64,000 nt of DNA, taken from assembly GCA_028023455.1 (NCBI GenBank), contig JAQFVV010006203.1, positions 7,468,821 through 7,532,820 of the forward strand, given 5' to 3'. A program made the translations under genes and the position numbers. Below, piece after piece: positions 13,621-24,898 of the stretch (position 1 is the stretch's first letter; each line of letters begins with the position of its first letter). This DNA comes from Epiperipatus broadwayi (lineage: Eukaryota > Onychophora > Udeonychophora > Euonychophora > Peripatidae). The notes under the pieces are model-generated. The model had not been told where the DNA came from, made no database searches, and saw only the letters and a list, made by a program, of their open reading frames with translations.

Positions 13621-15049
13621 CTGTTAATCTTTCAAAATTTACCTAAACTAGCTATACAATGACTCTACAGTTAAAATCTCTTTTCTAAATTCTGTAAATA
13701 AACTTGATAAATTCTTAAATTAATGTAAAGCTAAATCTTGTCTGAAACTAAAATTTATAATTTGAAATTCTTTAAAATGTAACTCTGTAATAATCTAATT
13801 TAAACTATAAGTTATTGTGGTCTTTTATGCCTATTTATTTCATTTTAATTTACTTTTATAATTTTCATCATTTTATTATTGTATGTATTTAATATTCCAA
13901 ATAACTCGAAACCGCAAGTATACACATATAATTTGAAGTTATTTCTTTGTGAAGATGTTCTCATATCTTCATTTTAATAAATATTAAATATTTAAATTAT
14001 TACTCTCAACTCGCTGTTTCAAGATCTTATTATTATTTATACTGATTAATTTTATGTATTAATATTGTAGTAATCAGTTACATCTTAGATAAAGTTTTAG
14101 TTTGCCTACTTATAGTTATGAATTATAACTTTCTATATATGTAATCAATATATCATAAGAACTTGCCACAGGGATATTATTAAAGCATAGTTAATACTTT
14201 CTCAGTAATTGCCTTTCAAATATTCTTGCTCTTCCCTAGATTAACATATTAGAAATGCAGGTTTGGTATCTTAATATGGGTTACTAATTAATTTAGTTCC
14301 TAAGTAGTAAGTTTGAGATACTAGTCTTGAGAACTGGGTTATATAGATATGCAAATAAACACTATCTATTTTAAGGCACGTTAAATTAGTTAAATGCATT
14401 TACGTTTTATATATGTATAGGTTGCGATTGTGTCATTACAAAGTACCTATAGTACACTAACTGCTTGCTGCATGTTTTCTTATGAGTGCTGGTGGAAGTT
14501 ACCCTCATACTTCTAGTTTGGGTAAAGCAGAGTATTTTAAAACTGGATCACAAGAATCTAGATTGTTATTAAAGCTTATCCGACTCCTTGAACTATTCAT
14601 GTTTTCATATTAGTGGCAAGTCGTTTGATCCTAGGGCACCGGACATTCGATGTTGAAGTCCGTGAATAATGACCTATTTGCACCCTCTATCTTTATTGAT
14701 ATTTTAATATGTGCCATAGCATGTGTCAGTAGACCTAGCATAAACCAGTTTTTTCTCCCTTATGTTAAATAATTATTCAGCATTAAGCTGAACCCTAATC
14801 TACATTATTATGCTAACCTGCGTATATTTAAGCCTGATTCTGGGCTCAACTCTTAACCTGTTCTATATACACAGAAGTGCTGTATGTTTAGTTATATAAC
14901 TTTGGCTAATATGTTCCAAGTGATTTGGCAGATTGTAAACTAGCTAGGATTTGGCATATTAATATAGGCATAAATATGATCATTGCAGATTATTTTTGTT
15001 AAATATATATATATAATGAAAGAACATTTAACTCCCATCTCATTAACTA
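13621..15049. other. AT-rich stretch with scattered repeat debris
   Basis: No gene was recognised. Apart from the tRNA-like fragment at 14612-14665 there are moderately GC-richer bits (14440-14700, 14820-14900) that look like old transposon debris without a readable domain. Confidence 0.4.
14612..14665 (+). repeat. tRNA-like SINE fragment
   Basis: An A-box-like segment (gtggcaagtcgtttgatc, 14613-14630) is followed 19 bases later by a B-box-like segment (gatgttgaagtccg, 14649-14662), the order and spacing of a tRNA-type pol III promoter. The boxes are degenerate and no cloverleaf folds convincingly, so this is an old SINE head at best. Confidence 0.4.
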
Positions 15050-15187
15050 TGTAATGCCTGCGAGCGTAATACTCCACGGACTGATTATATAATAACTGTG
15101 TTTTATTTATGATTTATTTTATTTATTAAATTATTATTTAAAATATAACTAGTTTCTATTTCTTTATTGCTTGCAAACCACATCACA
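15050..15187 (+). repeat. Possible short solo LTR (CsRn1/Gypsy-like)
   Basis: The segment starts with TGTAATGCCTGCGAGCG and runs through a T/A-rich stretch to a CACATCACA end, about 138 bases. The start resembles the short LTRs of CsRn1-type Gypsy elements as I remember them. There is no adjacent primer-binding site, no internal sequence and no clear target duplication, so a solo LTR or a chance resemblance are both possible. Confidence 0.35.
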
Positions 15188-18100
15188 CCCAACTCCCTAC
15201 TAATTTGTGTGTACATCATTATATATATGAATGCCTCTCTGTTAGACTTAGTGGTTAATTATTATTATACTGTTAGTTCATTTAGTCATATGTGTATATT
15301 CCGCTAATTTGGTGGTAATTTAGTCATTTATTCCCTGAATCTCTTGCTCCACCCTTTGCTACTGCCAGCTTGCAATTGAAAATTGAACTCATGTGTAACT
15401 TAGGAAATGTCATTCATAGAGTATTAAATCAGGGAGTAGGAATGAACGGGTTGAATGATGGTCGAGCTCTGGATCTCATCATTTAGATTCACTTAGCTTT
15501 AGTGTTTTATCTATACTCTGGGTTTTGTTGCATGGATGTACAAATCTTACCGTTACATTACAGACTTTGTGTATATCAGATATTGAACACAGATTTACAA
15601 TGCCAAAAACCATTAATATATGTAATAGTTTTTAGCCAAATTGAAGTGGGTATTTAAAAGTGCATTAAACTTTATAATTACAAGCTTATTAAATTAGATC
15701 ACGTGATGTGTGACTTATTTTTAGCTATTAAAACATACTTGTTTAGTTTGTAAAAGCTCTAGATATTCTAAATGGCAAAGAATAACCCTAAATTATCAAT
15801 TTGTCCATTTGACATGACTTTTTAGCAAAGTAATTGAAATGAATGTCCTATTTGTAAACTAATCTAATAGATAGAGTTTTTAATAAATTAAAGGATAAGT
15901 TGATTAGTCAACCCTGATAAAGAAATTTATATAAAACAACTTTTATTTCTAAAAATAACAGGTTAAATGTATGAACAATTTTTTTTCCCAATACATTACT
16001 TAAAACAGAACAACAATAATAAAAATACTTAATATAGGCATGATAAACTTGCATGCATTTGAATGCAAACAAAGATTTATCAACAATTTTGTTTACTTCT
16101 AAAAATAATATTTCTAAACATTTTAAATAAACAAAATATCTAAAACTTAAGGAATAATAAACTGAATTTGTCTTACAACTTTATTCCAATTGCTAAGAAA
16201 CCATTTTTTTTAATGATTTAATATCATCAACTGGACAAATTTTAAGTGGAACAAAATCAACAAGAGACAACTATTATTTATATATACATATCGTGCCCTC
16301 TGACTGAAGATAGGTTTTATTGTTTGTAAGTACCTTCTCTATTTTCAATCTTCAAATTAACATGAATACTTTAAAATCTCTTTTCAGCATTTCTTCAATC
16401 ACAATATTTTATTTTCTTAATTTATCTTATCAATTACTTTGCCTTATTTTTGTTGCATTTCACATCTTAAAAGTTTCTAATGCTTTTTCTTCATTTGCAT
16501 CATATACATATATGACATATTTTCCAAATAGATGACCTACAGCCAAATAGCTAACCATCCAAAATTTATCAAATATTATCAACTTATATCTTCTATTATA
16601 TGCATTGATAAAAAATTAAGAAAATTCATCTTTCTATTACTGTTGCTTATTTTATTCAAATTCATCAAGTTTAAGGTTTCGATTAACCAATAATCTTCAG
16701 AGTTATATTCATCAAGTTTATGTTTTTGATTGATCAGCAATTTTCGCCAGAGTTATAAGTTATATATAAATAAAAACAATAACATTATATCTCCTTATAA
16801 ATACATCACAGGAATAACTGGCTCATGATGGCCAAGCATCCATAACATTGATTTTCAATGTTGGTTTTTCCTATCATTGAGTGTATGCCTACCATTGAAT
16901 ATATTAATATATGTATATGATATATTTAAGGTATATATATATTTGGTGTATTTGTTTATATATAAAGACAGAATATATTTGATGAATATATATATTTAGT
17001 ATGCATACATAGACATGTACATGTGTAATAAGATATAAAAAATAAGTCAATTTATAAGGAGTTAAAATGTTCAGTTGTTTGTTTATATGGTAAACTATTT
17101 GTGTATTCATGTATTTATATACATATTTTATAGGTCAGCAGTGGATCGATCTAAACTGTAAGGTTGGTAAATAACAATACACCTAGACATCACTTAGCGA
17201 TTGGCTACTTAGCATCATCAATTTGTACCCACTACTTTGATTTACAATCGATTATTCACTATAATGATCGGGAATTTTTTTTTTTTTTGGCATATCTTGA
17301 ATTTTGCGTCACTGATGATATCAGAGAATAGGTATTTTAAAGTCATTTTACCCAAAAAACAAACGACTTATAGCAAATATAAAAAAAATAAACTTAGCAT
17401 ATGTTTTAGAAAATTAGTAGTTAGATTTTCTTTTCTTTTAAAATAAGTTGAATTTTTTTTTCTTTCTAAAATTGTCTGATTTACGATACACATACGCGTT
17501 TTGTTACTCTGGTATACAATAATAAATCTTTATGTTCAATTAAATAATTTATAATTAAACACTGTTTTTTAATTTTAATAATATCCACATAAGTAATAAA
17601 TATAAATGTACAATAATATGTACTAATATATATATGAGCTATTTGCACAGATAATGAAGCTAGAATAAAGTGATTTTTTTTAAAAAAAAAAATACACTTC
17701 AGTATGGATTTTTTTTTCATTACGATGAAAAACTTCTGTGGAATAATATAAAAACTTTAATTAAAATTTAGTTTCACTTTCTCTTTCTTTTTGCTGAACT
17801 GTACTTTTTAAACAGAGAAAATATGCAATTTTTTTTCCTAGTGATATAAAACTTCTCTTTTTAGATACTGTACCGTTTACAGCATTCGATAAATAATTTT
17901 TTTAATATGAATTTTATTCCCAAGTTAGTGTAATTTTTTAGCTTTAGGAACTGATCAATTTTTTTCTCATAGACCCCCATTATAAATACGTATTATACGA
18001 TATTCTTGCTTAACTACGAGTTCTGGAGAACCAATTGCCATCACTAAGAGGGGTAAAGATGTAATAAAAAAGATGGATTTGTTTAATTTTTTCAAAATTT

Positions 18101-18599
18101 ATCAATAAATGCATTTTTAGCTTTTTAATAACTGAAAGATAATATTAAGTTCCAAGCAACTGGTAACAATGAAATGAAATAAGGCCATTGCTAAGAAAAA
18201 TATATCATATATTTATGAGTACTTAGTCCATAATTAATTTATTTTATGTACTTAATATATTCTACATATTGTAAAAAAATGCAGCACTCTCTTTTGCATT
18301 TTTAAAAATAATTTTAATTTTAATTTTCTGTTTGGCTTACTTGCAGCTTTCACCAGAGATCTATAAAATCATTACACATTATTATATGTTTCATATGCTA
18401 ATACCAACCAATAGATTTTTATTTCTTTTTATACATATTTAAAATGATTATAATTGTAAATAAACACATTTTCCAACATACAAAACAACTTTCAAATATC
18501 AATCCTTATATAAAACAACAACAAATAAATGCTAGATTTAAATATAGTAGTTTATTAAAATTGTATTACCTCATTATAATTTTTAACTATTATCAATCC
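15188..18599. other. AT-rich stretch without a recognised gene
   Basis: Contains the short tandem duplication at 16661-16757 and dense TATA/ATAT runs at 16900-17020. The open frames at 16320-16535, 16904-17110, 17237-17446 and 17481-17720 are of AT-rich composition without a family signature. Two less AT-rich pieces (17140-17230, 17965-18060) remain unexplained. Confidence 0.5.
16661..16757 (+). repeat. Two-unit tandem duplication, about 48 bp per unit
   Basis: Unit 1 (16661-16707) and unit 2 (16708-16757) both start with ttcatcaagttta and end with agagttata, with a shared interior (tttcgatta / ttttgattgat). They are adjacent without spacer and diverged by a few substitutions and a small indel. 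This is an old local duplication. Confidence 0.75.
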
Positions 18600-20682
18600 A
18601 TTGCAGAATGAATATTTCTCAAAGTTTAATCCGGTTTCTCCAATCCGTAGCATCTCTTCTCCACATCACATCAACAAACTCCCTCTCATTTCATTCATCC
18701 ATATTACAAATGATTTCTTCTAGGTTTTTTACAATCTATATGAATCCAGTTTCAGAATTCAACTGTCCATCTATTATTATCACTTCTAGAAAAATGTCCA
18801 GAAATATATTTCTATTTAGTCTGAAGTAGTTGTTATCCTCTACAAAATTATCATTATCAATCTTTATTTGCTTCTGAGAAAATCATTACTTTAATCTTTT
18901 TAGCATTTTATCTTTAATCTTACTTCCTTACTTTCGTCTAATAATTCTTGCAATATTTTCTGAAGCTCTAAAGAACTATTTGCAAAAATAACCACATCAC
19001 TTGTAAAATCTAGATGATTTAACTAATATTCAATTAATTTTATTCCCTTGTAAAAAGTTTTGGAAATATTAAGTCTCATGTCATACACTCTTCTCAATAT
19101 TAATATTTTTAGTTTCACTATGTAATTTAATTGTTTTGCATTTGTATAAATATTCTTCAGAATATGATATCTTGATGATCCAATGCTTTAATCATAGTAG
19201 AAATGTTTACAGAATCAATTGCCTTTTAATAACCTGCAAATCCAAAACATAATGGCAAATTATATTCATTGATCATTTTATAACTTCTCTCAATACTTGG
19301 ATCTAAGCCACTGTGCTAAAACAACTTTTAAACCCAGCTTGTACTTTTGGATGATTAAAATCCAAAGTTTGCTATTGAGGAGTTGTAACTATCTTCATAA
19401 AGATTTTGTATATAACTGATAAAAGACTAATAGGTTCTGTAATCAAATATATTCTTTATCATCTTTTTAAAATATCAATATTATTACTGCATTTTTTCAA
19501 TTATATGATACATCTTTATCATTTAGACATTTGGTATATAACCTTTTCAATAATTTTTCTATTTCTTCACCTTTTCTTTAAGATATTGATTACATCATTT
19601 TTGGAACTTTTTACATAGATTTAACTGCAAATCTCACTTCATTTAAAATGATGGGCAATTCAGAAGATGTTGTAATTGTAGGAGATACTTAGCTTTCTTC
19701 TTCGAAATTACTATATAATTCTTTATAGAACTCTTAGTAATGTCATCTCTCTTTTAGGCAATAGTTCCATCAATTTTCTTATTGCAGAAATAAGTTTCCT
19801 ACCAATATCAAAATATCATTTTACATTTTTGATACTTATTTTCTTCAACTTTCCTTACTAATTCACAATTATATTTTCTAATATTGCTATTAAACTAACT
19901 CTAGATATTCAATTCTTCTTAACAGACCATTTTAATATATTTTCATATTCCATTTTTTCTTCATACATTGTCCTATCTCAATAGAAAATCTACTGATAAG
20001 TTGTTGCTTTTTATATCTGCTATCTTTGCTGCAATTCTTAGCAGCATATCAGTTATTTTCCTACTGATTTCATTTAAATCTGAACCATCTTCAAAGTTTG
20101 TGAATATTTTAAAATGACTTGCAAGTTTTAATTTAAATTCACTGGAATGTTTCTGAATTAGGAATATCAACTGTGGATACTATTTTTTTTAATACTTTTT
20201 GTTGTTCTAGTTTTGCATTAATGCATATCTTACATCTCATTAATTGTGCCCATTTCCTGTGTTGAATCTTTTGAAATATATAGTTTTTCTAATCAAAAAA
20301 ATATTTCAATTTTGCTATATCTTCATTTGAATGTTTCTTTGTCCATTTCAGAATTCATAATGCCTAGTTTTCCATTTCTGCTGAACTCCACAAGTCTGTG
20401 GCTTCTCCATTTCTATAACAGAATTTTCATCTTTCAATTAATTATGAATTCAAGCATTAAAGTCTCTCATAACAATTTTAAAATGTTGTTTTGTCTGATC
20501 AAAAGTATTTTACACATCCAAATAAAAAATCTATTTTTCCATCAAAATGAAAGTTTGTTGGAATATAAACTGAATTATCTGCATTTGATATTTCCATTAA
20601 GTTGAATAATTAATCTTGTCAAATCTGCTTGATATGCCATTAATTTCCATAATGTTGTTTTTACACTTTATTCTACTCCACT
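18600..20682 (-). pseudogene. RTE-clade LINE, 3' part (endonuclease C-terminal half and RT), interrupted
   Basis: Read on the minus strand, starting at the high coordinate. The endonuclease half is near 20660-20245, with 'NNIMEINGISSR' and 'HFKIVMRDFNA' (the GDFNA block of RTE endonucleases, with G changed to R). RT follows, with 'PLCFGFAGY.KAIDSVN' (19190-19270, the family's PL..FIDYEKAFDSV block) and then 'DHQDIIF' and an 'IQNLYEDSYN'-like block. The thumb region is near 18900-19020 (LQKILQELLDESKEV). The catalytic YADD/FADD box is not intact; its place reads 'KSSRFYK'. Many stops and frameshifts make it dead. The missing N-terminal piece continues at 21597-21760, so the element was split by the LTR remnant between them. 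Assignment to the RTE clade is from remembered family motifs. Confidence 0.75.
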
Positions 20683-21474
20683 TGTGCTTCCAATATTTGT
20701 GCCATTGTAATATAATATATGCCAACTGTCATATCTGACCTTGCCTTCCTTATCTGATTGGATTGAGCATGCAGTGTCGCTAACCAATATGTAAACATGT
20801 GGACAACCAATCTATAAATATGGCTAATGGGTAAAACATAATAAGTATGGGAATGTGTAAATATGTGTATAAAATCCTGCCATTGGTTAGTCTCTCTGAA
20901 TCTGATATCTGCCGGTAAGGTAGGCAGGCGATCTGGCAATAAAAAGTCAGCCTTTTTGGAGGCAAGCCAGAGAACATCTGTCTAACCTAAATGACAGCAT
21001 GTGTCTTAAGAGAGAGAACATCTGTCTACCTGAATGACTTAAGGTACTCTCCATTGAAACCACTTCCAACAGTGAAGGGGTTTCTACTAATCACTATCGA
21101 TATGTCTACGTAGTGAGGCAAGTCCACGATAGGGCTAGAAGCTGTTACGATGATGTCAAACTTGAGGCAAACTGTCTAGTACAGCCGGAAGAATCATCTA
21201 ACAAATTCGAGGCAAGTTGTCCAGTACAGCCAAAAGAGTTAAGACTAGAACTCACAAGGCAAGCTAATATATACAACTGGAAGTGAGTCCAGTCACTCGG
21301 CAAGACCAGCTCATTATTGACTAAATTATACATCAAATTGAATTCATTGATTGTATAATATGTATGTATATTTGTTCTAATAAATTATACATATTAAATA
21401 GTGAATCTTTATATTCTGATATTACTATTGGTTTGAGTCTGAAACCTGCAATTCAGCTAAACACAACAGATTTG
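20683..21474 (+). mobile_element. Long terminal repeat (5' LTR) of an LTR retrotransposon, inserted in the RTE element
   Basis: The block is less AT-rich than its flanks and starts near TGTGCTTCC (20683). It ends ...ACAACA at 21474 and is followed immediately by 'gatttggtgcagtcagat', which resembles the primer-binding-site region of Gypsy-type elements (TGGTGCAGTCxG). An AATAAA hexamer occurs at 21380. The last 46 bases of the LTR are repeated at 21551-21596. The exact left boundary is uncertain by some tens of bases. The short frames inside (20673-20977, 21145-21336) are not genes. Confidence 0.6.
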
Positions 21475-21596
21475 GTGCAGTCAGATAAATGGAAGATTTT
21501 TTCCCTATTGACTGGAAAAATTATATAAAATATGCCAAATCCAACAGATTTGAGTGATTTGAGTCTGAAACCTGCTATTCAGCTAAATACAACACA
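21475..21596 (+). mobile_element. Remnant internal sequence and truncated 3' LTR of the same retrotransposon
   Basis: Bases 21475-21550 follow the LTR end and contain the primer-site-like 'tttggtgcagtcag' and an ATG (21489). They are then joined to a second copy of the LTR tail (ttgagtctgaaacctgc..attcagctaaatacaaca). The best reading is one LTR retrotransposon that lost almost all of its interior and most of its 3' LTR through an internal deletion. Right after it the interrupted RTE endonuclease resumes. Confidence 0.6.
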
Positions 21597-21760
21597 CCTT
21601 TTAAATCAAATATCTTTTCACCTTTTCTTCTAACTTTACAAAGGGGGAAAGTTCAACAATGTCCCATTTAATATTAGATAGTTCTTCCAATTTGTGCAGC
21701 CTCTTCAAAGTAATCTGTACTTGTATGTATCTACATAAAAGATTGGCAATGTCGATCTGG
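21597..21760 (-). pseudogene. RTE-clade LINE, N-terminal endonuclease fragment (separated from 18600-20682)
   Basis: The minus strand reads 'RLHKLEELSNIKWDIVELS', allowing for two frame changes, close to the N-terminal block of RTE/CR1 AP endonucleases (LeeL..IkWDIvGLsE.R), followed by 'RRKGEKIFDLKGV'. This matches the part missing upstream of 20660. The coding order across the LTR insertion (21760 to 21597, then about 20665 to 18600) is collinear. Too decayed to be functional. Confidence 0.65.
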
Positions 21761-22980
21761 ATCCACAATCAGGGATTCTTACCATCCTTTGCCTTCAGCT
21801 ATCAACCATTCACCACCTCCAGTGAATAAGAGCTATACTTTAGTTTTGTTTATTATAATTGTAAATGTCTATTTAAAAAAAAAAAGATTTATTCACACAT
21901 ACATTTATTTTGCCTTCAAAAAAACCCAACTGACATTTCAGTTAACAACTGTGGTATTTGTTGATTTTAAACTTAGGGAGAGGTAAAAAAATTAATAAAT
22001 TTACCATGCTGGTTGATGTATGTTGTGAGCAGTTCCATCCATGTTTGTATACTATATAAATAATCATATAGTAGTAACTGTTGCAACAACAAGAATATAT
22101 GGAGTGAACTTTAGGAACTTGCCATACATGGTTCTTTTAAGGCTCCTTTCAGTTAACAGCAAACTCTTTCTACAGTCTATTACATTATCTAACTATTCCT
22201 AAAATAACAATTATTGTTATATCTTTGTAATTTAATAATTTTATTCAATGGTATATATCTAATATTGATATATTTTTAAATAACTAATTTTTTTAAAATA
22301 ATTAAATAAAAACTGAAAATAAATCCATATTATTTTAACAAATTATTACCATGTGTCTTCTACATATAACAGATTAATAAGTTATAACATAGTAAGAACA
22401 TCTTTAATTAATGTAATTTATTTATAGTTTTTGTTTAATTATTCATTACAAAAAAAATATTTAATAGTATATTTTTAAGAAACAACTAAGTTTACATAAT
22501 CAATCATTAATTATTATTTATTTGTTTTTGTATATAAGGTAAGGATTTGAAATTCATTTTGCATGTTGGAAAATATATTTTTTTTACAATTATAACCATT
22601 TTAAAAAAAATATATAAGAAGTTAAATTCATTGTGATTAGAGGTTATTCTGGAGAATTCTTTTTCTTGATTTCTAGAGAATTCTCAGTTGATATTTTTTT
22701 TTTGATTCTCAAGAATTTTGGAAAAAACAACAACAGAAAAACAGGTTATTTTTACAAAACATTTCTTAAAAATTCTAGTACAACTTTTTTATTAACTCTA
22801 TTATATTATTTTCTCATTTTAAGTATTATTATGTTTAATGACATTTAGTCAGCATTAATAAAAAAAATAATTTGCAAATTAAGTACATACTTTTACTTGG
22901 TGTTTATACAGTATGTAAATTTTATACAGAATTTGTAAATATAAATTTATCAAATATATATATATTCATATAAACTTCAA
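21761..22980. other. AT-rich stretch without a recognised gene
   Basis: Open frames at 21789-21986 and 22633-22848 are low-complexity and without domain signature. The sequence 22530-22880 is almost pure A/T. Confidence 0.55.
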
Positions 22981-22983
22981 AAA

Positions 22984-23608
22984 TGAGCAAGCAGAATTAT
23001 AGCGATTGCTAGAAGTATTTTAAAAAGAAAAAGAACAAAATTCGATATTAAGTAAAAGGCTTTTAGATAAACTTAAACTTCAAATATCAAAGAAGAGGAA
23101 TAATGTAATAGTTTTATTATGAGTTTCTTCAAGATCCAAACTATTTATGAGAACAAGATGACAAATTCTTCAAATCTAGCTCAATATCTGATATCATTGA
23201 ACTACTTAAAAATTATATGCAGAGATTATTCCAAAAATTATGCGGATGAAGTAGAACAGAACAATTCTGACTGTGAGTCAGATATTGAAGTAGTGACAGA
23301 AAGCTATTTTACAAATACTTCAGTAAGTTTACAACAACAAATAGAAGAGAGGATACAAGCAATTTTAAAACAACTTCAACCAGTTGTGAAAAATTTTATA
23401 ATGTTGGAAAATGAATTTATTTGAAGCTATAAGGAAATGGACAAATAATTTGGAAAATTTGAAATTTGCGTTGAACATAACTAAGCCTACATCAGCACAA
23501 AATGACCGGAAGTTTTCGATGTCAGATCATACTGTGCTCAAAAGAAGAACCCACATAAATAATTGTTTATCTTTTTTAAAACATTATTTTTTGAAAGAAA
23601 ATGCATAG
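22984..23608 (+). pseudogene. Unclassified coding remnant (two overlapping frames)
   Basis: Two adjacent frames have better-than-background composition. One covers 23119-23424 (101 codons, with an acidic middle NNSDCESDIEVV and a predicted helical QQQIEERIQAILKQL). The other covers 23411-23608 (65 codons, ending KRRTHINNCLSFLKHY). They overlap by 14 bases, which looks like one reading frame broken by a frameshift. The upstream part (22984-23118) reads in a third frame. I do not recognise the family. A transposase accessory region or an inserted processed transcript are possible. No start, splice or poly-A evidence fixes the limits. Confidence 0.35.
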
Positions 23609-24266
23609 ATTTCATATTTAATCCAGTTAATTTAAAAATTTGATCATATATAATTTATAATTTTCAATGGAGATTGAATGAGTTAAAATTGAATTTGCAG
23701 GGTTTTTTTTTTAGTAAAAAAAATTTTTTTTTCATTTATAATAAATTATTAACATAATTTAAAAAAAAAAAAGGAGCAAGGGGGTATTTTTAATTTTTCT
23801 TGAGAACATAAAATAAATTCTCGATTTTTTGAGAATGAAATAAGTTTGAAAATTACATATCTCTGATTGTGATTGATGCCAATATATTATAAAATGCATT
23901 ATAATAAAATATAAAATCTTTATCCTCTCTGATGAAGGCCGCAAAACAACTGAAACAGAAAATTAATATAAATATGCATCATATAGATGAATTTACATCA
24001 TATTTGGATTTCAATGATTTAATATCATTAAAATAAATCCAAGTAAAACAGATAATAATTTGAAAGGCTGATTTTTATGGCAACATAATGACAACAATAA
24101 TAGATTAAAAATTTTGAAAACATGATTTAATAATTACTTAAGAAGAAACTAAAATATACAAATTGCTGATTTAATAAAGCAAAATAGAACTTTTGTTGTG
24201 AAGTTTTTATAATTAAATCTCTCAATGTCAAAATTAAAGTGTCAGAGGAAAAAAAAGAAATAGCAA
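23609..24266. other. AT-rich stretch with a hammerhead-core-like string
   Basis: No gene. A CTGATGA string at 23929-23935 is followed by GAAAC at 23952-23956, the two conserved strands of a hammerhead core, but the intervening bases do not form stem II. Several ten-base A or T runs occur. Confidence 0.45.
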
Positions 24267-24545
24267 ATTGAAAGATTTTGCATATGTTAATGTATGAAAA
24301 AAATAATGAATACAAAAGTGAACAAAATAACATCATGCTCTCAAGCCAAGATGCTTTAGATTGGCCTATATAATTAAGAATTTAGGTTAAAGATAAGATG
24401 GCTGCTTTAATCTTTATAAAGTCTCTATCTTGTGTTGGATTTGAAAACTTCCTCTGTACTCAACATAATATCATTGAGTTATTTATTATATAAATTTTTA
24501 AAGTACATATGTGAAAAAGTGAAAACTTTTCTCTTTAATTACATA
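24267..24545 (+). repeat. Dispersed repeat, copy 1 of a roughly 270-bp pair
   Basis: This copy aligns to 24617-24898 in the same orientation over about 270 bases. Shared blocks include 'ttggcctatataattaagaa', 'tttaggttaaaga', 'tttataaagtctctat' and 'catatgtgaaaa'. The segment holds a faint tRNA-like pair: an A-box-like gatggctgctttaatc and a B-box-like ggatttgaaaacttcc. It may therefore be a SINE family, but that is weak. Confidence 0.75.
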
Positions 24546-24616
24546 CATCCTATGTGCTTAATAAATAAATTTGAACATTACATAATTTCTATTAATTCAT
24601 AATATTGGCTTATAGT

Positions 24617-24898
24617 AAATCAAAAGATTTCTCGTATGTTAATGTGTGAAAGAAAATAATGGATGTAAAAGTGAACAGAGTAACATCTTCATGCTCTCAA
24701 CCCAAGACAATTGATTGGCCTATATAATTAAGAATTTAGGTTAAAGACAAGACAACTACTCTTATTTTTATAAAGTCTCTATTTTGTATTTGGATTTGAG
24801 AGTTTCCTCTGTACTTAACATGACATCGCTAGGCCATTATATAAATTATCAAGGTGCATATGTGAAAAGGTGAAATTCTCTCTCTATAATTAAACAAT
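24617..24898 (+). repeat. Dispersed repeat, copy 2 of a roughly 270-bp pair
   Basis: Second, diverged direct copy of the block at 24267-24545; the copies start about 350 bases apart. The most conserved core is the 20-base 'ttggcctatataattaagaa' plus the following 'tttaggttaaaga'. The ends are ragged, so I cannot tell a tandem duplication from two independent insertions. Confidence 0.75.

Noticed and set aside
17140-18060. Possible MITE bounded by two less AT-rich pieces (17140-17230 and 17965-18060).
   Set aside because: The putative inverted match (cacttagcgattggc against the complement of gccatcactaagag) is too short and imperfect to support an element.
23929-23956. Hammerhead core strings CTGATGA and GAAAC in order.
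   Set aside because: The 16 bases between them do not form stem II, and no stem I flanks were found. Two short strings in AT-rich DNA can co-occur by chance.
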